64,000 bases of DNA from Bacillota bacterium (GTDB lineage: Bacteria > Bacillota > Clostridia > Lachnospirales > Lachnospiraceae), in assembly GCA_023415635.1 (NCBI GenBank), contig JAEZJV010000051.1, positions 186,001-250,000 of the forward strand, written 5' to 3'. Made by a program: the position numbers and the translations under genes. Below the pieces are notes generated by a model that did no database searches, was not told where the DNA came from, and was given only the letters and a program-made list of their open reading frames with translations. Below are positions 52,070 to 61,432 of this stretch, one piece after another; the first letter of the stretch is position 1; each line of letters starts with the position of its first letter.

Positions 52070-54418
52070 TTGATCAGACGCCCTTTGGTATGGCTTCTGG
52101 GGGCTTATCTGTCGGGACTTATCTTTGCCTGGTATTCGGCAAAAATCTGGCTAATCATAGGAATATGCTTATGCGGTTATATACTGCTTTATCTGCTGAT
52201 GTACCGGCTGAGTAACCGGTACATCACTCCTAAGGACAGCTTCCTATGGGGTCTGCCATTGTTGTTGCTTATAGGAGCCTTGGCTATGGAAGCACAGCTG
52301 CAGCCATCCAGACTTGAGAATGCCTTTATACAGGAAGCACCCTGTGAACTTGCCGGCCGGATTCATATGATAATTCAAAAATCCTCAGGCCGTGCACTTT
52401 ATCTTGATCACGTTACAGTTTCTCTGAACCAAGGAGAAAACTATCCCTGTGAAGCTGTGATAGCTTACACATCTGACAATCAGATCTATCAAATCGGAAA
52501 TAGAATACTTCTAAAGGGTTCCCTGCAAAAATTCACAAGAGCCTCCAATCCGGGACAATTTGATGAACAGCTGTATTATCGTATTGAGAATATTGATTTC
52601 AAAGTATTCGCAGATCAGATTAAGATATCTGATCAAAGCTACTCTAAATATCAAGAAGGACTCGCCCAATTAAAGACTCGCCTTATTCAGGTGTATGATA
52701 CGCTGCTTGGGGATAGGGAAGCGGGAATTCTGATAGCCATGCTGCTTGGAGAAAAATTTCTGTTGGATGATGAACTGAAGGAATTATATCAGACGGGAGG
52801 TATCTCTCATATTCTGGCTATTTCCGGGCTACATGTTTCTCTGATCGGACTAGGAATATTCCGGCTACTGAAGCTATGCCGTTTGCGGCTTCCGGCCTCC
52901 ACCCTCCTAACGATTGCATTTCTTTACAGCTATGGAGTATTGACGAATTTCAGTGTTTCTACAAATCGATCGGTTGTTATGATGATAGTGCTGCTTCTGG
53001 CAAATCTACTTGGAAGGACCTATGATATATTATCAGCTCTGGCTCTCAGTGCACTTCTTATTCTTCTTCAGAATCCGCTACAGCTGTTCTCTGTCGGTTT
53101 CTTGTTATCCTACTGCGCCGTTCTTGGAATTTCTCTGTTGTTCCCTGGGTTTAAACGTATCTTTCCCTTTAAAAGCAAAATATTGGATAGTGTGTTGGTA
53201 AGTGCGAGTGCAACGCTTGCAACATCGCCTGCAGTTCTTTACTTCTATTATCAATTCCCGACCTATGGTATTCTGACAAACCTCCTTATATTGCCCTTTA
53301 TCACGATTTTGACCTTAACCTCCCTGCTAGCGGGGGTAGCAGGTCTCTTCTGGCTGCCACTCGGAACCTTTCTAATCGGAGGACCAAACTACATTCTAAA
53401 GCTATATGAAGGAATCTGCCGTCTGAATGCAGGGCTTCCGGGAAGCCTTCTTACTATAGGCAGACCGGGAAAGGCAGTGTTACTGATCGATATCTTCTTA
53501 CTGTTCTTATTTATCTACAAAAGTAGATTGAATATAAAAAGATATCAGCTGATCTATCCTTTCATAGGTTTATTGCTGCTGTTTCTTCCGCATTTTGACA
53601 GAGGGCTGGAGATTACCATGCTTGATGTCGGACAGGGGGAAGCTATCTATATGGAAAGCAGGGGTAATCATTATCTGATTGATGGCGGTAGCTCTGATAT
53701 CAGAAAGGTGGGAACCTACAGGCTTCTTCCTTTTTTGAAATATCGAGGAGTCACCCGACTGGATTATGCAATCGTCACCCATTGTGATGAAGACCACATC
53801 AATGGACTGAAGGAGCTAATGGATGAGGAACGGTTTCGGATTGACAGGTTGGTCCTTCCGGCTATAGCAGATAAGGATGAGGACTATCTTGCCCTTGAGA
53901 AGCTGGCAGGAGATAAGAAAATTCCTGTTTATTATATGAAGGAAGGGGATATACTCTCCGATGGTATTTTGAATATCCTATGTCTGCATCCCTTCACCGG
54001 TGAAACAGTTACCTCTGGCAATTCTTATTCCACAGTACTGAGCTTAAATTACAAATCCTTTGATATGCTGCTGACTGGAGATCTGGAGGAGAAAGGGGAG
54101 GATAGGATAAGAGAGTATCTGCTAAAAGGGTACTATCGTAAAAAATACCGGATCACACCGGCAATGGATTATGAGGTTTTGAAGGTGGCACACCATGGCT
54201 CGAAATACTCAACAGATAGGGAATTTCTTAAGATAATAAAACCAAAAATCTCCTTGATATCCTGTAGCAAGAATAACAGATATGGACATCCACATGATGA
54301 ATTGTTGGAAAGATTAGAGGAAATAGGAAGTGAAGTGATTATAACCTATGAAGGTGGTGCATTAACTATAAGGACGGATGGGAAGAGTATGATAAGTAAT
54401 AGGTTTCTGAGAGATTGA
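52070..54418 (+). CDS. comEC: ComEC/Rec2-family DNA uptake channel
   Basis: 782-residue membrane protein moving one strand of transforming DNA across the membrane. N-terminal DUF4131/OB-like region (about 20-190), a polytopic competence domain (about 210-490, with LLGEKFLLDDELKELYQTGGISHILAISGLH), and a C-terminal metallo-beta-lactamase-like nuclease domain (LDVGQGEAIYM, THCDEDHINGL, LLTGDLEEKGE, KVAHHGSKYS) whose metal ligands look intact. Start is TTG at 52070 right after GGGGGGGAGATCA. All domains are full length, so the gene looks functional. Confidence 0.93.
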   Translation: MIRRPLVWLLGAYLSGLIFAWYSAKIWLIIGICLCGYILLYLLMYRLSNRYITPKDSFLWGLPLLLLIGALAMEAQLQPSRLENAFIQEAPCELAGRIHMIIQKSSGRALYLDHVTVSLNQGENYPCEAVIAYTSDNQIYQIGNRILLKGSLQKFTRASNPGQFDEQLYYRIENIDFKVFADQIKISDQSYSKYQEGLAQLKTRLIQVYDTLLGDREAGILIAMLLGEKFLLDDELKELYQTGGISHILAISGLHVSLIGLGIFRLLKLCRLRLPASTLLTIAFLYSYGVLTNFSVSTNRSVVMMIVLLLANLLGRTYDILSALALSALLILLQNPLQLFSVGFLLSYCAVLGISLLFPGFKRIFPFKSKILDSVLVSASATLATSPAVLYFYYQFPTYGILTNLLILPFITILTLTSLLAGVAGLFWLPLGTFLIGGPNYILKLYEGICRLNAGLPGSLLTIGRPGKAVLLIDIFLLFLFIYKSRLNIKRYQLIYPFIGLLLLFLPHFDRGLEITMLDVGQGEAIYMESRGNHYLIDGGSSDIRKVGTYRLLPFLKYRGVTRLDYAIVTHCDEDHINGLKELMDEERFRIDRLVLPAIADKDEDYLALEKLAGDKKIPVYYMKEGDILSDGILNILCLHPFTGETVTSGNSYSTVLSLNYKSFDMLLTGDLEEKGEDRIREYLLKGYYRKKYRITPAMDYEVLKVAHHGSKYSTDREFLKIIKPKISLISCSKNNRYGHPHDELLERLEEIGSEVIITYEGGALTIRTDGKSMISNRFLRD

Positions 54419-54766
54419 GATAGTAAAATATTCAGCCAATAGTTCCTTCAAAGATGTGGCACAGCCGTTTTCCTAATAATCAAAAGGATATTCTAACCTT
54501 AAAATGGAGATGTTTCTCAAAAAAATTTCCCAAGGACATGAATTGCTTATATAATGCTATAAGTTATTAGAAAATTACTTGCATTTTCCTTTGTTTTTTT
54601 GTATTATTGAAGCTATGCGAGGTCAGAATCAAACAATTCCGGCAATATGCATTTTTATTCTACAGAAATCCAGGAATTAATGTAATTATCTATACAGAAA
54701 CAGTACATTTCTTTCATTATAAAATGGACGTAGATACACTAGTTTTAGATTGGAGAGATCATTATA
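54419..54766. other. 348 bp gap before the DUF1538 operon
   Basis: AT-rich and gene-free. No terminator after comEC was recognised. It carries the promoter at 54579-54607 and then a leader of about 160 nt without an obvious riboswitch-like fold. A 61-residue open frame in the leader (54607-54792) lacks a ribosome site and overlaps the next gene. Confidence 0.45.
54579..54607 (+). promoter_or_regulatory. Promoter of the DUF1538-PII operon
   Basis: TTGCAT, 17 bp (T-rich), TATTAT. Transcription would start near 54614, about 150 nt before the DUF1538 gene. Confidence 0.6.
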
Positions 54767-56503
54767 ATGAATCACTTAAACCTGAAAAGTAAATTCACGA
54801 TATTAACCACTACGTTGAAGGATGTTTTTATATCTTCTCTACCTCTTGCAATAATCATTATTATTGTCTGTGGCTTTATAGCACCACTGGAAACAAAGTC
54901 AGAATATATGAAATTAATTGTCGGCTATATTAGTGTTGTATTAGGCCAAACAATCTTTCTGGATGGATTAAATATTAGTATCCTTCCTATCGGTAAATTG
55001 ATTGGCGGATCATTAATTAAGCTTAAGAAAGTAACCTTTATTATTTTTTTCGGCCTTGTTTTTGGCTTGCTTGCTACGGTTGCTGAGCCTGCATTAACTG
55101 TTTTAGCAAAACAGACCAATATGATCATGCCAATTATTAATGAAACCGTATTTATCTGGATTATGGGTATCGGTATTGGTGTTATGGTAGGCTTCTCGCT
55201 CTTTCGAATAATGAAGGATATCAATATAAAGTCAATTTTTACTGTACTGTACATTGTCACTTTTATTATTATTGTTTTTGTTCCTGAAGAATTTGTTGCG
55301 TTAGCCTTTGACGGTAGCGGAGCAACTACAGGAGATATTTCTGTTCCCTTTATATTGGCTATGGGTATGGGTGTATCTGCTACGTTGTCCAAACACAAAA
55401 GCAATGACGACAGTTTCGGTATTATTGGTATGGCTTCTGTAGGTCCCATCCTTTCCTTGGCTATCTACGGAATTATATTGAAAACGCATAATAATGGCGT
55501 ACTACCTGCGGAACAGCTATATGCCCCGGGTTCTATAGGATCCATCAAGGAGATTTTAACTGTGAATTTGCTCGGGGTGTTCTTAGTATTAATACCAGTA
55601 ATCCTTGTGTATTTATCCTTTCAGCTTTTTCTGATTAGACAGCCAAAAAAGGAAGTTATATCTATTTTATTAGGCACTATGGTTGTGTTTATAGGATTAT
55701 TAATTTTTCTCTCAGGTATTGATTATGGATTTGCGTTTGCCGGTAAATACATTGGTGAAGCATTCATGGATCCCTCTCGACCGGAATGGTTTAAGTGGTT
55801 GCTTCTACTCATAGGATATATTCTAGGTGCAGCCATCACCTTATCGGAGCCTTCAGTTACGGTGCTGGGGGAGCAGTTGGAAGAATTAACTAACGGACAT
55901 ATTAGAAAAACAACGATTCGCATAACAATGGCAATCGGTATAGGTTTTGCTTCCTCACTGGCCATGATAAAGATTTTAACGGAGATTAATATTTTATGGT
56001 TCTTAATTCCCCTCTACGGGATCGCACTAATCATGATGCTATTTACACCGAAGCTTTTTGTGGGACTGGCATTTGACTCGGGGGGTGTTTCAGGAGGGGC
56101 TTTAACCTCAGCCTTCCTAACGCCTCTTACCCTTGGAGTAGCCCAAGCAGTAGCCGTCTCATCCAAGCAGGGAGGACAATCAATTTTAGTAAATGGCTTC
56201 GGAATTATTGCGTTTATTTCGGTAACCCCATTGATAGCTGTCCAATTATTAGGTATAGTATATGACATAAGTGTTAAGAAGGCAAATAAGGCTCTGGAGA
56301 ATTCTGAGAGAATTGATTTGGAAGAGTTGGCATTACTTGCGGATAGAGCAGATCATTTGAATATGCATGACCAAGAAAATGAGATGCTTGAAGAAATTGA
56401 TGCAGAGCAATTATTGATGAAGGATATCAAAGAAGGTATCAAAGAAGGTATCAAAGAAGATATCAAAGAAAATATAAAAGAGTATAAAAGAAAATATAAA
56501 TGA
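54767..56503 (+). CDS. DUF1538 membrane transporter, fused UmpA-UmpB-like
   Basis: 578 residues, about twelve to fourteen helices in two similar halves. Matching segments are AEPALTVLAKQ and SEPSVTVLGEQ, and ALAFDGSGATTGDISVPF and GLAFDSGGVSGGALTSAF, so each half is a DUF1538 unit. In Halomonas, separate DUF1538 proteins UmpA and UmpB have been described as a two-part Na+/H+ antiporter; here both units are in one chain. Two PII-like genes follow and probably gate it. The cytosolic tail ends in tetrapeptide repeats (KDIKEGIKEGIKEDIKENI). TGGAGAG precedes the ATG. Confidence 0.85.
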   Translation: MNHLNLKSKFTILTTTLKDVFISSLPLAIIIIIVCGFIAPLETKSEYMKLIVGYISVVLGQTIFLDGLNISILPIGKLIGGSLIKLKKVTFIIFFGLVFGLLATVAEPALTVLAKQTNMIMPIINETVFIWIMGIGIGVMVGFSLFRIMKDINIKSIFTVLYIVTFIIIVFVPEEFVALAFDGSGATTGDISVPFILAMGMGVSATLSKHKSNDDSFGIIGMASVGPILSLAIYGIILKTHNNGVLPAEQLYAPGSIGSIKEILTVNLLGVFLVLIPVILVYLSFQLFLIRQPKKEVISILLGTMVVFIGLLIFLSGIDYGFAFAGKYIGEAFMDPSRPEWFKWLLLLIGYILGAAITLSEPSVTVLGEQLEELTNGHIRKTTIRITMAIGIGFASSLAMIKILTEINILWFLIPLYGIALIMMLFTPKLFVGLAFDSGGVSGGALTSAFLTPLTLGVAQAVAVSSKQGGQSILVNGFGIIAFISVTPLIAVQLLGIVYDISVKKANKALENSERIDLEELALLADRADHLNMHDQENEMLEEIDAEQLLMKDIKEGIKEGIKEDIKENIKEYKRKYK

Positions 56504-56530
56504 AGATATAAAGGAAGATAAAAAGAAGTG
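56423..56530 (+). repeat. 12 bp tandem repeat over the DUF1538 gene end
   Basis: Four near-perfect copies of GATATCAAAGAA/GGTATCAAAGAA from 56423 to 56470, then increasingly diverged copies that run past the stop codon at 56501-56503. They encode repeated IKEG/IKED units. Confidence 0.8.
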
Positions 56531-56619
56531 ATATATTTATGATACGTAAGGTGGCTGCTAGTGAATTAATTCGATAATGTTAATTCGGGGTCGTAGATTG
56601 TTAAGGAGGAAAATATATC

Positions 56620-56934
56620 TTGACGGAATTCAAATGTGGTGTTGATTTTTTAACCTTAATTACAAGTAGAAACAAGAAGGAAGAAATATTAAAATTATTA
56701 CTAGGCTCAGGGTGCCATCTGGTAGATGTGGTTTATGCCAAAGGTTCAGTGCAGTCAGGATATTTTAAGGATATGCTGGGTCTGGTGCCTGAAGAGAAGA
56801 AAATAATGATTACATGTTTAGTGGCAGGCAATCTGTCTGATGAATTACTCGATCAATTAGTGAAGAAATTGAACTTTGATAAACCGAATACAGGGATTGC
56901 TTTTGTAGTTCCGGTGGATCGGTTGTCAGTATAA
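56620..56934 (+). CDS. PII-like protein 1 (DUF1538-associated)
   Basis: 104 residues with the alternating strand-helix pattern of the GlnB/PII ferredoxin-like fold: CGVDFLTLITSRNKKEEILKL, SGCHLVDVVYAKGS, KKIMITCLVAGNLSDELLDQL, and a C-terminal GIAFVVPVDRL matching the usual last strand. The classical T-loop uridylylation Tyr motif is not evident, so ligand sensing rather than GlnD modification is likely. Start is TTG at 56620, 9 bp after AAGGAGG. It lies 117 bp after the transporter gene and 14 bp before a second PII-like gene. Confidence 0.78.
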   Translation: MTEFKCGVDFLTLITSRNKKEEILKLLLGSGCHLVDVVYAKGSVQSGYFKDMLGLVPEEKKIMITCLVAGNLSDELLDQLVKKLNFDKPNTGIAFVVPVDRLSV

Positions 56935-56948
56935 TTAAGGAGGAAACA

Positions 56949-57275
56949 ATGAATAATACTAATATGAAAGCCTTATATATCGTTGTTAATGCGGGTTTTG
57001 CCGAACAAGTTGTGGAATATATCCGTACAAAAGGTTCTACAGGCGCGACTATAATTAATGCTCGTGGGGTAAGTTCTTTACAGAAAGAAATCCTGGGAAT
57101 TAGTATTGATAGGGAAAAAGAGGTAGTCTTAACTATTATCGAAAGTGAAAAAGCAGATATCATTATGGATGCGGTAAAGCAAAACACCAATTTCAGGAAT
57201 GAGAGCCATGGCATTTGTTTTACCTTACCGGTAACTAAAACGGTTGGACTTTCCACGGGAATAGTAAGTAAATAG
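56949..57275 (+). CDS. PII-like protein 2 (DUF1538-associated)
   Basis: 108 residues, PII fold: ALYIVVNAGFAEQVVEYIRTKG, GATIINARGV (the first strand-loop after helix 1), EKEVVLTIIESEKADIIMDAV and HGICFTLPVTKTVGL. It keeps the GATI-x-x-ARG pattern found before the T-loop in PII proteins. AAGGAGG precedes the ATG. Together with the first PII-like protein it could form a hetero-oligomer that senses a nucleotide and controls the DUF1538 transporter; this is inference from the operon. Confidence 0.85.
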   Translation: MNNTNMKALYIVVNAGFAEQVVEYIRTKGSTGATIINARGVSSLQKEILGISIDREKEVVLTIIESEKADIIMDAVKQNTNFRNESHGICFTLPVTKTVGLSTGIVSK

Positions 57276-57355
57276 TGGATTGATTTAAAGACTTATAAAC
57301 TTATAGAGAATGATGAGAAGTAATTCGTGGGTTATAATTTATAGGGGGTATGAAT

Positions 57356-57919
57356 ATGGAAGCAAGAAAGCTACTGGATGTATTATTAATCGCTGAAAGG
57401 CTGAAGGATACAACGCGCCATTGTTATACTTCTAGAGGCAGGAAGGAGAGCGTTGCGGAACACAGCTGGATGATGACATTAATGGCTTTCTTTATGAGGG
57501 AAGAGTTTCCCGAAGCTGATATGGACAAGGTTATTAGAATGTGCATCATTCACGATTTGGGGGAATGTTTTACCGGAGATATTCCTATATTTGAAAAGAA
57601 CCAAGCCCACGAGCAAACCGAAGAAAATCTGCTGTATAGCTGGGTTGATTCCTTACCGGAGAAATATGCAATAGAAATGCGAGCGCTCTATGAGGAGATG
57701 GCGGAGCGTAAGACAGTTGAAGCACAAATATATAAAGCCATTGATGGGCTTGAAGCATTGATACAACACAATATATCCGACCTGTCTACTTGGCTTCCGA
57801 AGGAATATGAGCTTAATTTAACCTACGCAGATGATAAGGTTGCGTTTTCTGATTATTTGAAATCCTTAAGACAAGCTATTCGTGAAGATACCATGATTAA
57901 GATAGAGGAAGCCAAGTGA
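57356..57919 (+). CDS. HD-domain hydrolase, YfbR-like 5'-nucleotidase type
   Basis: 187-residue metal-dependent phosphohydrolase. The HD motif residues are in VAEHSWMMTLM (His), CIIHDLGECFTGDIP (His-Asp, Glu) and a distal Asp in YKAIDGLEAL. This layout matches YfbR/HDDC2 deoxyribonucleoside 5'-monophosphatases, which help set dNMP pools. Start at 57356 is 7 bp from GGGGG; ATG 57350 touches it. Confidence 0.88.
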   Translation: MEARKLLDVLLIAERLKDTTRHCYTSRGRKESVAEHSWMMTLMAFFMREEFPEADMDKVIRMCIIHDLGECFTGDIPIFEKNQAHEQTEENLLYSWVDSLPEKYAIEMRALYEEMAERKTVEAQIYKAIDGLEALIQHNISDLSTWLPKEYELNLTYADDKVAFSDYLKSLRQAIREDTMIKIEEAK

Positions 57920-57994
57920 AACCCTGTAATAAGTATCAGATATATTAGATACGTTTGATTCTGTATCGGTAGATTAATAAAATTGGAGGCAGTT

Positions 57995-58699
57995 ATGTCT
58001 CAATGCAGGAGGGGCTTTGTCCCCACGGATGAGACCGATTTTAATGTAGACAGCGTTAATCTTTTGCGAAGGGCACAGAAGGATATCCTGTATCTGCTGG
58101 AGCAGGGCTATAAGCTCAAGCCAGCTTCTACCTTTGTCGGGAATCACTATATGCTTTCGGAACGACAGAGGCTGGCTATTGTCAGGGCGACAGCCGAAAC
58201 GGAGGTACTTGCACTTCGTGAAAAGAAGAGGCTGGACCGGGCAAATGCACTGAAGCAGATATATATCGATGGCTTCAATGTCATCATCACGCTTGAGGTG
58301 GCACTTTCGAATTCGACGCTGATTCAATGTATGGATAAAACCATACGTGATCTTGCAGGACTTCGGGGAACCTATCGAATTATTGACAAGACAGAGGAGG
58401 CAATCTGCCTGATCGGAGAGGAATTAAAGCTCCTCAGATGCGAAGAAGCTGTCTTCTATCTGGATGCTCCGGTATCCAATTCAGGAAGACTGAGGAATAA
58501 GCTTCAGGAAATATTGAAGTCATACCCTTTTCAGACGAGGATTGAACTCACCGATAATGCAGATGTGATGTTACAGAAGCTGGGAAATGTTATAACCCAG
58601 GATGCTATCATCCTAAACCAATGTGAAAGCTGGATTAACCTGACTGCGGAAATCATCAGAACACGTTTCCCGGATTTACGACTGGTGGAGCTGGATTAA
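57995..58699 (+). CDS. DUF434 domain protein
   Basis: 234 residues. The N-terminal ~60 residues (RRAQKDILYLLEQGYKLKPASTFVGNHYML) match DUF434; the rest (IYIDGFNVIITLEVALS, AVFYLDAPVSNSGRLRNKL, DAIILNQ) resembles the DUF5616 C-terminal region with a PIN/NYN-like Asp-rich core: DGFN, YLDAPVSNSG and DNADVML are placed as in NYN nucleases. Function unknown; RNase-like activity is a guess from that pattern. ATG 57995 has GGAGG upstream. Confidence 0.82.
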   Translation: MSQCRRGFVPTDETDFNVDSVNLLRRAQKDILYLLEQGYKLKPASTFVGNHYMLSERQRLAIVRATAETEVLALREKKRLDRANALKQIYIDGFNVIITLEVALSNSTLIQCMDKTIRDLAGLRGTYRIIDKTEEAICLIGEELKLLRCEEAVFYLDAPVSNSGRLRNKLQEILKSYPFQTRIELTDNADVMLQKLGNVITQDAIILNQCESWINLTAEIIRTRFPDLRLVELD

Positions 58700-58899
58700 T
58701 GTATGATTGGTTAAGTCATACAACATGTCACACAATAAATTACACAATAGATTACTCTTTTAAACAATATTGTAGGGCAAACAAATTTTTTGTTGTAGCG
58801 TATTATAGTATATGCTAATGTTTTCTATAAAAAGGAAACGGGGTGATATTTGCTGTATAAAATACATGATGCAGGACAGCACACCCTAAGGAGGAGTAT

Positions 58900-59676
58900 A
58901 TGAAATATTACGTTGTCGATGCTTTTTCTGAACAGCCCTTTAGGGGTAATCCGGCAGGAGTTTGTATCCTGGACCAAAAGATTGAGGATGAACTCATGCA
59001 AAAGATTGCATTTGAGAACAATCTGTCAGAAACAGCCTTTCTGTTGAAAAGAGAGGGGTATTATGATCTAAGGTGGTTCACTCCGGAGGCGGAGATTGAT
59101 TTATGCGGACACGCGACACTTGGAAGTGCGCACATTCTTATGAAATATATAGACCGGACAATGAAGCAGGTAGAATTTCACACTCTAAGCGGTGTATTGA
59201 AAGTAGCTAAGGATGGTGACTATTACACGATGGATTTTCCCTCCCGTAAGCCGGTTAGCTGCGAAAAGCCGGAGCTTCTGGAAGAAGCTCTCGGTGTTAA
59301 GGTGTTGGATACCCTTTGCTCCAGAGATCTTTTGGCTATCGTTGACAGTGAAGCGACCGTAGCCTCGATGAAACCCAATTTTTTGCTACTTAGTAAGCTT
59401 GAGAAGGTATATGCGGTCATCGTTTCTGCCCAGGGCTCTGATTGTGATTTTGTGTCACGTTTCTTTATACCGTGCTTAGGTATTCCTGAGGACCCGGTTA
59501 CCGGCTCCTCGCATACGGAGCTGATTCCTTACTGGAGTGAGCGCCTGTCAAAGTCAGAGCTGACAGCGAGACAGCTGTCCAGACGCGGAGGCTTCCTAAA
59601 ATGCAGGGATTTGGGAGAACGGGTCCTGCTCAGCGGTAAAGCGGTCACATATCTGGAGGGAGAGCTTCTCCTATAA
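58900..59676 (+). CDS. PhzF-family isomerase
   Basis: 258-residue protein with the duplicated diaminopimelate-epimerase-like fold. FRGNPAGVCIL, NNLSETAFLL (catalytic Glu), RWFTPEAEIDLCGHATLGSA and EDPVTGSSHTELIPYW are all conserved. PhzF-like proteins isomerise small acids; no phenazine genes are nearby, so the substrate is unknown. The ATG follows AAGGAGGAG. A terminator follows. Confidence 0.92.
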   Translation: MKYYVVDAFSEQPFRGNPAGVCILDQKIEDELMQKIAFENNLSETAFLLKREGYYDLRWFTPEAEIDLCGHATLGSAHILMKYIDRTMKQVEFHTLSGVLKVAKDGDYYTMDFPSRKPVSCEKPELLEEALGVKVLDTLCSRDLLAIVDSEATVASMKPNFLLLSKLEKVYAVIVSAQGSDCDFVSRFFIPCLGIPEDPVTGSSHTELIPYWSERLSKSELTARQLSRRGGFLKCRDLGERVLLSGKAVTYLEGELLL

Positions 59677-59737
59677 CATAAGGATACCTTAGCAGATGCT
59701 TTCACAGGGTTTATATGAAAATCCATATTGCATAACG

Positions 59738-59782
59738 GATGGGATAAGGCAGCAGACAGCTTACTTATCCCATCTTTTTCTT
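59738..59782 (+). terminator. Terminator after the PhzF-family gene
   Basis: GATGGGATAAG pairs perfectly with CTTATCCCATC around a 15 nt loop and is followed by TTTTTCTTT. Confidence 0.9.
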
Positions 59783-59941
59783 TACAAAAAGGTTGTGTAA
59801 AAGCTATAATTAGGGTTGAGCCATAATGTATGAGAATGGAAAAAGAATATCGTTCATTATGATTGAGATTAAATAGACGCTCAATTTTCGATACGAAATT
59901 ATACAGATACATCAGGTGCACTTTTTAAAGGAGGACTATCC

Positions 59942-61408
59942 ATGAATTTATTGAATATGTTGGAAAAATTGGAATATAAGTGCCTACAGGGCAAGGTAGA
60001 TCAAGAAGTGACGGAGCTGATATATGACTCACGTAAGGTGGTCCCGGGTTGTGTATTTATCTGTATCTCCGGAGCAGTTTATGATGGTCACAGCTTTGCG
60101 GCAGAGGCAATTAATAAGGGTGCCGCAGCCATAATCATAGAGAAGGAGACGGTATTGCCAAAGGAGGGTACGGTAATCAGGGTTTCCGATTCCAGACTGG
60201 CACTTGCCTGTATGTCCGCTGCTTATTTCGGTTATCCTGCTAAGAAGCTGATCACCATTGGAGTAACGGGAACGAAGGGAAAAACCACCACGACCTATAT
60301 GATAAAATCAATCCTTGAGAATACAGGGAGAAAAATCGGTTTAATCGGCACAATTGAGACCGTCATTGGCGACAAGGTGATTCCTGCCAGTAATACAACA
60401 CCGGAATCCTATACTCTTCAGGAGACCTTTGCCGAAATGGTAAAAGAGGGTTGTGAAGGTGTTGTAATGGAGGTGTCCTCCCAGGGGTTGAAGCTAAATC
60501 GTGTAGCAGGCTTTACCTTTGACTATGGTATCTTCACGAATCTGGGAGAAGACCATATCGGAGGAGCAGAGCATACGGACTTTAAGGATTATCTGACCAG
60601 CAAGGCAAAGCTGTTTAAGCAGTGTAAGGTAGGATTAGTCAATATCGATGATGAACATGCATTGGAGATACTGGAGGGACATACCTGTAAGATTGAGACC
60701 TTCGGCTTTGATCCAAAAGCTGATATCAGGGCAGATCATATTCGGCTGATCCAAAAGCCCGGCTTTCTGGGAATTGCCTATGATGTGAACGGATTGATGA
60801 AGCTGTCCGTGGATATGAATATTCCGGGAAAGTTTAATGTGTATAACTCCCTGTGCGCGATTTCACTCTGCAGGCATTTTAATGTGAGTAATGAGGAGAT
60901 TTTAAAGGCCTTATCCCATGTAAATGTCAGGGGAAGAGTGGAGCTGGTTCCGGTTTCCGGAAAATTTAACGTAATGTTAGATTATGCTCACAATGCCATG
61001 AGTCTTCAGAGTCTTCTTACAACTCTGAAGGAATATCAGCCGAAAAGATTAGTTTGTCTGTTTGGCTGTGGCGGCAACCGTTCCAGAAGCAGACGCTTCG
61101 AGATGGGGGAGGTATCCTCAAACATGGCAGACCTTACCATTGTCACCTCGGATAATCCAAGATTTGAAGAACCTCAGGAAATCCTAAATGATATCGTCTT
61201 AGGCGTCCAAAAGGGTCCCGGTAAATATATAGCGATTCTTGATCGGAAGGAAGCCATCCGATATGCAATCGGGCATGCGAAAGAGGGAGATATCATTGTC
61301 ATTGCAGGGAAGGGCCATGAAGACTATCAGGAAATCAAGGGTGTGAAATATCACATGGATGATAGGGAACTGATTAAGGAGGCGGCTGTCGAGGTAAAGC
61401 ATATCTAG
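59942..61408 (+). CDS. murE: UDP-MurNAc-L-Ala-D-Glu:meso-diaminopimelate ligase
   Basis: Adds meso-diaminopimelate to the peptidoglycan precursor in the cytosol. 488 residues, three Mur-ligase domains. ATP loop VTGTKGKTTTTYM, substrate segment NTTPESYTLQ, VMEVSSQGLKLNR, carbamylated-Lys region TSKAKLFKQC, and DNPRFEEPQ, the DNPR motif that selects diaminopimelate over lysine. It predicts DAP-type cell wall. AAAGGAGG precedes the ATG. priA follows 24 bp later. Confidence 0.97.
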   Translation: MNLLNMLEKLEYKCLQGKVDQEVTELIYDSRKVVPGCVFICISGAVYDGHSFAAEAINKGAAAIIIEKETVLPKEGTVIRVSDSRLALACMSAAYFGYPAKKLITIGVTGTKGKTTTTYMIKSILENTGRKIGLIGTIETVIGDKVIPASNTTPESYTLQETFAEMVKEGCEGVVMEVSSQGLKLNRVAGFTFDYGIFTNLGEDHIGGAEHTDFKDYLTSKAKLFKQCKVGLVNIDDEHALEILEGHTCKIETFGFDPKADIRADHIRLIQKPGFLGIAYDVNGLMKLSVDMNIPGKFNVYNSLCAISLCRHFNVSNEEILKALSHVNVRGRVELVPVSGKFNVMLDYAHNAMSLQSLLTTLKEYQPKRLVCLFGCGGNRSRSRRFEMGEVSSNMADLTIVTSDNPRFEEPQEILNDIVLGVQKGPGKYIAILDRKEAIRYAIGHAKEGDIIVIAGKGHEDYQEIKGVKYHMDDRELIKEAAVEVKHI

Positions 61409-61432
61409 TTCGATCATACGAAGGAGGCCATC

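Noticed and set aside
54607..54792. 61-residue open frame before the DUF1538 gene
   Set aside because: No ribosome site, starts within the promoter -10 box, overlaps the real gene and has no recognisable protein features.
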